A DNA stretch of 64,000 nt from Hymenolepis diminuta (lineage: Eukaryota; Platyhelminthes; Cestoda; Cyclophyllidea; Hymenolepididae). Shown here piece after piece: positions 50,001 through 59,000 of this stretch. The first letter of the stretch is position 1; each line of letters begins with the position of its first letter. Where the stretch lies: contig CAADRB010000029.1 of assembly GCA_900708905.1 (NCBI GenBank), positions 1,024,978 through 1,088,977 on the forward strand, written 5' to 3'. The notes below the pieces were generated by a model. It searched no databases. It was not told the DNA's origin and saw only the letters and a program-made list of their open reading frames with translations. The translations under genes and the position numbers were made by a program.

Positions 50001-53000
50001 ACTCGTAAATTAACGAATAAAGGACGATCATCCCCACTATTTAACATTAATCGACATATTGACGGTTGAATTACGGCTTATAAATCACTAAAGATGTACT
50101 ACTGTTTACATTCTCAACATACATCAAACTAGTTGAATATCGATTTTACTCAATTTCTGCCTTCTTCACATCTGTCGTTCATCCAGCACTAATACACAAT
50201 TTTGATTTACTGGTTCTAAAGCTGCTGACTTAACTCTGTTCTCTCCCAATATAAATGTTCTGCCACAGTCTCTAACCCCCTTCTTTATTATTGAAGCGAA
50301 TTTTTTAAAGCTGAAAAGAGTAACAGCTTAACAGATTATTATTTCTCTACATAGATTTCCTCTAAACTAGAGCCACTTATTTTAATATCTCAAAGTTAAT
50401 ATTTTAGCAATAAATCATGAAAAACCCACAGGTGCTTCATCACCAGGACCCAGGATGATAATAGCCATCTTCAGGTAACCCTTAGAACCAGCTTGTGGAT
50501 CCTCGGGTTCACCAAGAAGAAGCCATTTGTGCATAATGGCATGGTTAGGACTCTCATAAACAGCAGCCAAATTCAGCTCGAAGCTGCCGATGAAGGCATC
50601 TGCTCGGAGTTTTCGGGAATTGTAGACGCCAAAGACAACACTATGTTGAAAGAGTTCGGCAGGAGAGTTGTGGAAATTGAAGAAGAACGTTCTCCCCCAG
50701 AAAGGAGAGTTTGTGGACTGTCTAGAGTTAGTTATCTGCGTCTGATTCCAGCATTGAACCTTGCAGAGGGGAGATATGTTTCCACCGGGCAACTGTCGGG
50801 CCTCTTGAATTCGGACTCGAACCTAGAAAAGTACGATAATGCAATTAAAGAACTTGTGGACAAAGTAACGTGTACATCTTCCATGCTAATGGTTATGAAA
50901 TTGAAGCCAATGGAGCATAAGCGAATATTTTCCTGAATAATTCTTCATGACTTCTAAAAAACTCACTGCAGAAGCAAATTTACTACCAAGCGTCACTTCT
51001 CAACCCTCAAAATGGTCAAAGGAAACCTATTTATAAGTCTTTAATATTCCTTAAATCTAATTTGATTCCATTGGAACAAATAGATAGTGATCTGTAAACC
51101 ATTCTCAATTTAGTATACTTCCAAATTTTTATCCTTAAGGATATTTTAAGCTCATAATGCATGAATTACCTGACATTTGTTCTTCGTATAATTCATTGAG
51201 CAGCAGAAATTGAAAATCAGAATTTCGAAGTGAATGAATATTGAATCCATTCTGTGTTTATTTTAATTGCTTTTTTTCACCCATAAAGCCACCTATGTGT
51301 GGCTAAGGTCCAGTCTGTTTACGTCTAGTGAGAGCATTGTAACGTCGAGTTGGACTTTGAAATATGTATAAGGTTCTAATCAATGTCAACAGCTTTTTGA
51401 ACAGTCCTGTTTTGAACAAAGGCAGCATCTGACTTAGAGTGAAAATTAGTAGAATGGTATAAATTCAATTTTAAAGCCACTACAATCTAGTAGAAACACA
51501 GTTTTGTGATATTCTATCACGAATGGCTTGATCAATAGATCAAGAACGGGCAAGCATTGACCTCCGTCATTCATAGTTTATCCTTATTCGCACATTTAAG
51601 ACTTACAACAAGGGCTCATATTAAGAGATATATTTCAGATTCAATAAATCTTGGCTTAGAAACAGTGAATCATATTTAATTTAGTGTTTTAAATGGTTTG
51701 GACTAACAGAATTTGAAACAGAACTCATACAATGAATATTTTACCAGATAAATTTGCAAATCTTAGATAAATATCCCGCTGACCTTTTATTCGACTTTCC
51801 ACAAGCAGTACACCTTTTCAATCCGAAACTGGATTAATTCACACACAAAAAGTGAAATGAAACTCAAAGAACTTTACTGAAGAACGTGAGAAATTTACTT
51901 AAAGTTGCAACAAGTTTGATTACAACTTTTTAATAGACCATGTTGTTACCAAAAGTCTAGTCGAATTTTGGTGATAAATAATGGTAAATTACAACCACAA
52001 AAATAATCTCGTGATTTTAAAAGTCATAAAATTAAGGTCACCTACAATTTTTTCCCTAAATAATTTTTGTTTAAATTTCATTTATTATTATAGTTAGATG
52101 AGTGACTGAAATTAACCAATAAAATTCGTGGTTAGATAGATTATCTACAGTAAGTTACAAAAGTTAATTAATCGAGAATCTTTAAGATTGAATTTAAAAG
52201 AAATGTGCAGAAATCATAAAAAGAATCTGATTCATCACCTGTATAATAGAAATAAATAATGCCTTACAATAAAATCAAACTACTTTGGAAATTTTTTTCT
52301 GTTGATGAAATGATTGATTAGTCTGGGAATCAATGATTATATGAACAACGGGGTACCTCAGCAAATAGTATTGAGAATACCAGTAATCTCTGTTCAACTA
52401 GACAGCAAAAGTAATGGCAAATCCCCAAATTAACATATAATTTGACATTAAATCAGTATTATTATCTTACTTCAGGAATTATATTATGACCAAGGGCATC
52501 GAGGAATTGAAAACTATTTTAGTAGTAAAACAAACAAATGATTATCCCCATGAATTCTGATGATTATTAATCTCTATTACATTGTTTTTTAAATTTCTTT
52601 ATTCAATGATCCCTTCAATCATTTTTTCTGATTGATTCGAAAACATTAATTGCAGATTTTCTGTATAGAAAATAAGACATCTAATTTTTCATGAAAGAAG
52701 AAATACTCTTCTTTTGAGAGGGGTGAGAAAGTACACTAACCATCAACGAAGCAATAAACTACCTGACAAGAAACAAAAAGAATAGCTCATGCTCATGGTA
52801 AAACACACTGAGCAATTCTAGATTTGGTTATTACCATGAGTGACCCTTGGCGTATATGATCTCTATTTGCACTACAGATACCTAACTGGCAAATGTACAA
52901 GGTTTACTCAGATGTCGCACATACAACAAAGTCACTCAAACTGCCTCTTAACAAATAATGAATACACGATACCACGAGATCCCTGGTGAGCCAATGCGAG

Positions 53001-56000
53001 ATCGTTATTGTAGGCAGTTAGCAGTAGACGCAGTTAGTATCTCTATCTGTTACGCTTGCATGCATATGCATGCACGCACAGGCGAAGACAATCAATGATT
53101 CATGACTTGGCTCAGTGCTGGCTTACGCAAAAAAACACCAATTTCTTTTAACAGATATCAGCTAGAAATTTTTCATTTTATCAGAATTAACTACCACAGA
53201 CACTTGTAATTTGATATTTTGTGGCAGAGTGAAGAATTGATATATTGAGAAGGTGCAGTGATAGGTGTGCAATCAGATGGATGTTGTGGTAGTTATAGTA
53301 ATTAATTGAATTAGCAAACTCTTAAAGATGCCTCTTGAAGACTGGTGTCAAAGTGGTAGAGTGACGGAATGGCATCTCACATATCAGATAACGACGCTGG
53401 GAGATGCCAAATGCGTTCCACTTGGAAAGTAAAATGAAAGAGAGGCGCTGACTAAGACCCCGTCTTACGTAGTTGCATAATCTTGCTTAGTTTGGATTCT
53501 CAGAAAAATTACACACTAATACCAAACCAAAGCAAACTGATTCATGGTGGTTCAGATTTACGACTCACCTTCTCACAAGCTTTTCGTTTAATTTCTATAA
53601 AGAATTTATATCTTTTTAGAGCTTACATTTCTAGGTAGTTTAAATAATTTATATTCTTTTAAACAAAAGGTGAAATAGGCAATGAAAAACCATTAATAAC
53701 AAATTATCTCGTCTTAACTCATCATTATGAAATAAACTTAAAATTTCGCCATGTGAGTTTAAAAGAGGTTAAATATCTCTTCTTTGTTTCACTTCAGATT
53801 GGTAAGTAGCTGGTACGTTTGCTCAGGCCCTTATTCATAATCATGGTCTAGACTCTTTCGCAGTGAGCCGTCGACTCAAAATAAATGAGGATTTAATTAT
53901 GTTGGATGTAAAGTAAAATATTTCTTTATTTGCAGCTCTACAAGCTTAAAAATTTCAGTTATATAAGCTGTTTTAGGTTAAGATCATGCAAGCTGCTTAA
54001 TAACATGCAAGGTCATTCTACTTTCTCAGAATTTAGAGAAGAAAAGAATCAAAGTGGCACGACAAACCATCTTACTTAACCAACCGATCAATAAGCACTG
54101 AATATCTTGAATCAGAATTCACTCAGTAAATAAGGTGAGAAATAAGGATATTTGAATTTTAGAACATGAACTGTCCATTTAGTAAATTTTGTACAACCTG
54201 AATCCAAGAACCAAATGAAGTGAGACTCTTTGACATCTTGACTTTACTCTCGACAAGTTGTTGATTCCGTTAGCATTTATTGGATTTGATGTTACCCTAT
54301 TTCAGCTACTTTGCCTCAATTAAAAAAATCGTACAATTTCTCTCTTTGGTGTGGGTTAAACTAAATATCCTTTTGGTTATATGAAGCAATAGATATACTG
54401 AGATGTGGTGAACAAAATATTGACTTTAACTTCGGAAAAATATGTTCTAGACATTGCGTTCATGGCCTAGCAACCTAACTAGTTAAATACAAACGTTCTA
54501 TTCATTAATTTAAAGATAAAATCCAAATTTTGGAGATTCAGAAGGTGAGATGTCACATCCCCACCTCTTAATAATTAAAATGATGATGATGAAAACACAA
54601 TTGAGGTAATTCCTCAAACTACTGATCATCTCTTTACCTATCTTATGCTTTTCCATGGTTGAAAATGTCGGGGAAAAATAAATTTATTTTAGAACTGATT
54701 GAACCTTATCTGATATCTCCAGGACTCCAGTGATTGCGCATCCAGATTAAAGCTGGCACGTGCAACTGTGTAATTTGGCTCGCAATCAGTCTTTTTAACT
54801 TCGCAATCAAAAATGAAATTAGTCAAGTGTTTTTACCCTACCGTTAGTGGGGTTTTTGTCATTCATTTCACTCTGAAGACTGCATACACAACAACCTGAT
54901 CTTTACTAAACCAAAAAGCTAATGCACACATTAAATAATTGGGACATACTATTTAATGAGCTCAAATTAGAGTTGTGACCATCAACAAGGCATCATAAAT
55001 CGAAGCGCATTTTCATCTTGTTAAGTCACCAACCTTCTCCATATTTTTAACTTAATTCAGTTCCAAATATTTATCATATTCATTCATCTATTTCAACTTT
55101 TCATCAACCTTCGAATATGTGGAAGGGTGGACCCTTGGCTAAGCCGTAGTTTATCGACTCTAATATAACTCTATACTGGTAGGACACATAAACTGATTGC
55201 AGTATGTATTCAGCCCTCAAGCAACTTTAGGAAAGCGTTTCCATCAATCCTCTTGGGTAGAGTAGTAACATTATGGAACCTCCCCGGTGGGAACTTGTTA
55301 TGCCACACTATCAAACGTACTTGACCCTTGGGTTGGCCACTCTACCAATTAGGTTTGCACCAATGGGCACCAGACTCGTGGCATCTGATTCCAACAATGA
55401 GCAGACTAACCGCTGTCGTGGATTAAATAACCTTCCATCTTTAGTGTTAGGAAAAAAGGGCAGGAGCAAAAGTGAAGTTAGACTAAGTCTCAGTGACGCA
55501 TACCTGGAAGTCCTGCACTTTGGTGGAATAGGATTTATCAATAGCAGGAAGGAGGTCGGAGGAGCCTTTTTTCTTTGAACCACCAATAGCACCTCCAGGT
55601 GTTGCATCACTGGCAATCCCACTGTCAGTATCACTACCTCCACCGCCACCGCCACTGCTATCACCTCCAGATTCGCCTGCTGCAGCTGCATGGAAAGTGA
55701 AAAAATAAAGGCATTTAGAATAGGAAATTCACAGTTGTTATTTCTGAACTAACATTACGTAGTGCATATATGCTGAAAGTAGGTAGACTTTGTGCCCACA
55801 ATCTATTCAAGATTTGAAAACAAAACCAGACTAATGATATTCTAGTTACGATTATTGATCTCCTTAAGGTGCTAGAGAGATTTTAGGAGAGAATGAGAAA
55901 ATAAACAAAGCAAAGTGATAAAAGTGTCTGATAAAGAAATACTGATATCTTGAGTTTTGGTACGTGGTGATGGAAGACACGATTCATCAAATAAAACTGT

Positions 56001-59000
56001 ATCAAGGAGTTACTACATGGAAAGACCCACTTTATTTTCTAACAATGAAAAAATTTTTTAAATTTAAAGCTAAGACAAATTAAACATGACGAAATGGGAA
56101 TTTTCATGATTAAAACTGGGAATTAATTCTAAGCAAAAAAAGTCAACTCTCAGGGAAATTCGTGCAGAAAAAATGAAATTGAGTGATTGTAACATATGCT
56201 GAAGCAAAATTAATCTGCAAACAGAGAAAACCTCTTAAAGATGACTTTTATTCCACCAGGTGCAAACACTCCATCCTACGAATGTTTCAATTTCGAATAA
56301 AAGTGACCGATAATTACGACGCCAAATCTTGACATGGGATAGATATCTACTACTTATAACTCTTGAAATCCTTGAAAAAAGCATATGAGACTATTCTCTT
56401 AAACTGTTTTTAATGGCTAACCTTGATACATATCAGCAACAATTCCAAAATTTAAAGAATACACCGAAGATTAATTCAGGAATACATCCCAACCTGCCTT
56501 TATGTGAACCTTTTAAAACGCGACCAGTATAAACGCATTAATTTAGCAAATAATTCCCATGCATTATTATTATTAGATCTTATCTTCTCTCTTATTCACC
56601 ATGTTGTCTTTTATGACACCGTTAGAAGCAAACAGCTCGATGTAACAGCATATTTGCAAGTTAAATATTATTTATGTAAAATTATTTACATTGGAAATAT
56701 CTTATCGCATGAAAAGAAACCGAACAGTAATAAAACATAAACCAGAGGAATAAGAAAGTTGGAACGACAAACATGCTAATGATTTACCTTTTCGAAACTG
56801 CTTTATTTGATACTACATTTCTCCGTAGGTTTTGATTTAAAACTGATAAATATATTTCGTGATAATAGAGATAATTATAAACCATCATTTATTGTTTCTT
56901 ACCAGTGGGAAACTTTGTCAAGATATCTTTTAGAAAGTTCTCTTCCTTGCTTACTCCTCTTGCATTATCGCTTCCCTTAGGAGTTTGCCTGTTTACAATA
57001 TCCTATCTTCAATCCTATTATCAACATGAAATATTACAAGGATATTTGAATAGAGTCCAACTTAAGGGAACCTCAGTAAGCTCTGCTGCGTTAAAATCTC
57101 GTTAGCTCTTATCAGCATGCTAGAATTCCGAGGAAAAAACTTATCTGGAGCCTTTGAACAACTCATCAAATTAATCAACTGGCACATCAGCTCTGATAAT
57201 CGTAAACAAAAGTTCACTTAGCAGACAAGGAAGGAATTCTGAGATTTTAACTTTGGAGTACTAGAATTTGAAGAAGTAGGATGCATCAAGTATGTAGAAT
57301 GTGTGCAACCCAAATATAAAGGATTATTTATAGGACTTGTTTGATATCTTGTCGCTATTTTCCATTTTTATTCGATAGTCTTCTCTCAACTGCCTTATCA
57401 AACAGCTTTCCAAAAATGAGAAATTGTAAAGATTTTTCTCATCTATTTATGTATAGCATCATAGGAGATATCCATTCAGATTATACTATTTCGATGACTC
57501 AATTTTTTTATTTGTGTGTTTAGAAGAATATAAGAACTACAAACTTCACTCTTCTGAAATTTGAGACATGAGTAATTTCTTCCACTTTATCTTTAAGAAC
57601 TACACTGTTCAAGTATCTCTCAAATAACAACGTTGACTTTAGATTCTTGAAGGGCAGTTAATCTCACATTGATTAATTTAGTTTTCGATTGCCCCACTAC
57701 TTCAAAAGGCAGCTAAAATAAATCTACATCAAAACTACAAATTAAACGAGAGAATTCACCAAAAATGTGCGACATGAGTCATTGTAATATATATTTATGT
57801 TTGCAGAAAAATTAATTAGAAAAAAAGTAATCTAAGACAACAGGTACAGTAAATTGTTCGAAAACTGATTAATAGGGAAGATATGATCAATTTCCCCTTA
57901 GAAGTCAATTAATTTCGACTCATTTTGTTTCTTCATACTGGGTGTACGCTTTAAATGATTTTTTTCGTTTCACTGTCAAACAGGTTACTATAGCATCACC
58001 CCGTAATAATTTTATCTCCAATTCGGCTGTATCGTCGGATTACTCACAACAAACCTCGATCACTAAGCAACGGAAGATTTTTGAATAATTCACAATATTT
58101 CAGACTCATAGAGAAGTATGCTAGCCAGACAATTTCTATTAATTTATTAAAAATTCCTTACAAAAGTGATCGTTGTCTAATTGAGTAAGGCTTGATTAAT
58201 CGAAGCCAATTATAGCATTGTCTATTGAAATTGAAATAAAATGTGGAAGAGGTAACGAGATAGTCCTCAATCTTCACATAAACATTTGATATCTACCCCA
58301 TATTCTCGTCAAAATGCACATCATAAGGGCAATAAAAAATGCTTTGTGTTTAAGGAAATGGAACATACCTCCTAGAATGGGCTAAATTAAGAAAAGCGGG
58401 AGTTGGTCCACATGTGAGAATTGAAATCAATCAAAAATGGTTAACTGCCTGAAAATTAAATTAATTCCTCTCCTAACCGACAGTGAATAAAGAGCTTAGG
58501 TGGTTGAGTCCTAATTTTCTGCACAGTCCAAAGTCGATTGGAAAAAGTGCAGAGGTGGTATTTTTAATCCTCCCTTGGGTTCATATGAATGAACGCACAT
58601 TTGTGAATTTACATACTTAACTCATAGTACAGAATTGCATCAATAAAGAACAATTTTTTGTCCTCCATTTTTATGTCCTGCTCTGCATTTAACGTTCATT
58701 TATTAATATTGGCACACCGTGCCAAAAATTAGACATATGTTTTGTAGAAACTACAGAATTTTGTAAGAGGATTCAAACTATATAAATCCTTGAAATCTCA
58801 TGGGCGTAAAAATGTTAATGTAGGCCAGTGACTGAGGCCAAACCTGGAACCATGTTAAGGTAAAATCAATGTTGAAACGATAAAGTGCAAATCAGGAAAA
58901 GTTTCGAAGCCAAGATATGATGAATCAAAGGTGCAAGACAGAACAGTCTATCCAAACTAAGCTCAGATTATAACAATTGGTAGGGAGCTTAAGTGGAACT

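Noticed and set aside
50493..50936. 147-codon plus-strand open frame
   Set aside because: Antisense shadow of ferlin exon 7, which has clear C2B homology.
53340..53440. tRNA-like stretch (GTCAAAGTGGTAGAGTGACGG)
   Set aside because: No B-box and no closing acceptor stem; does not fold into a cloverleaf by eye.
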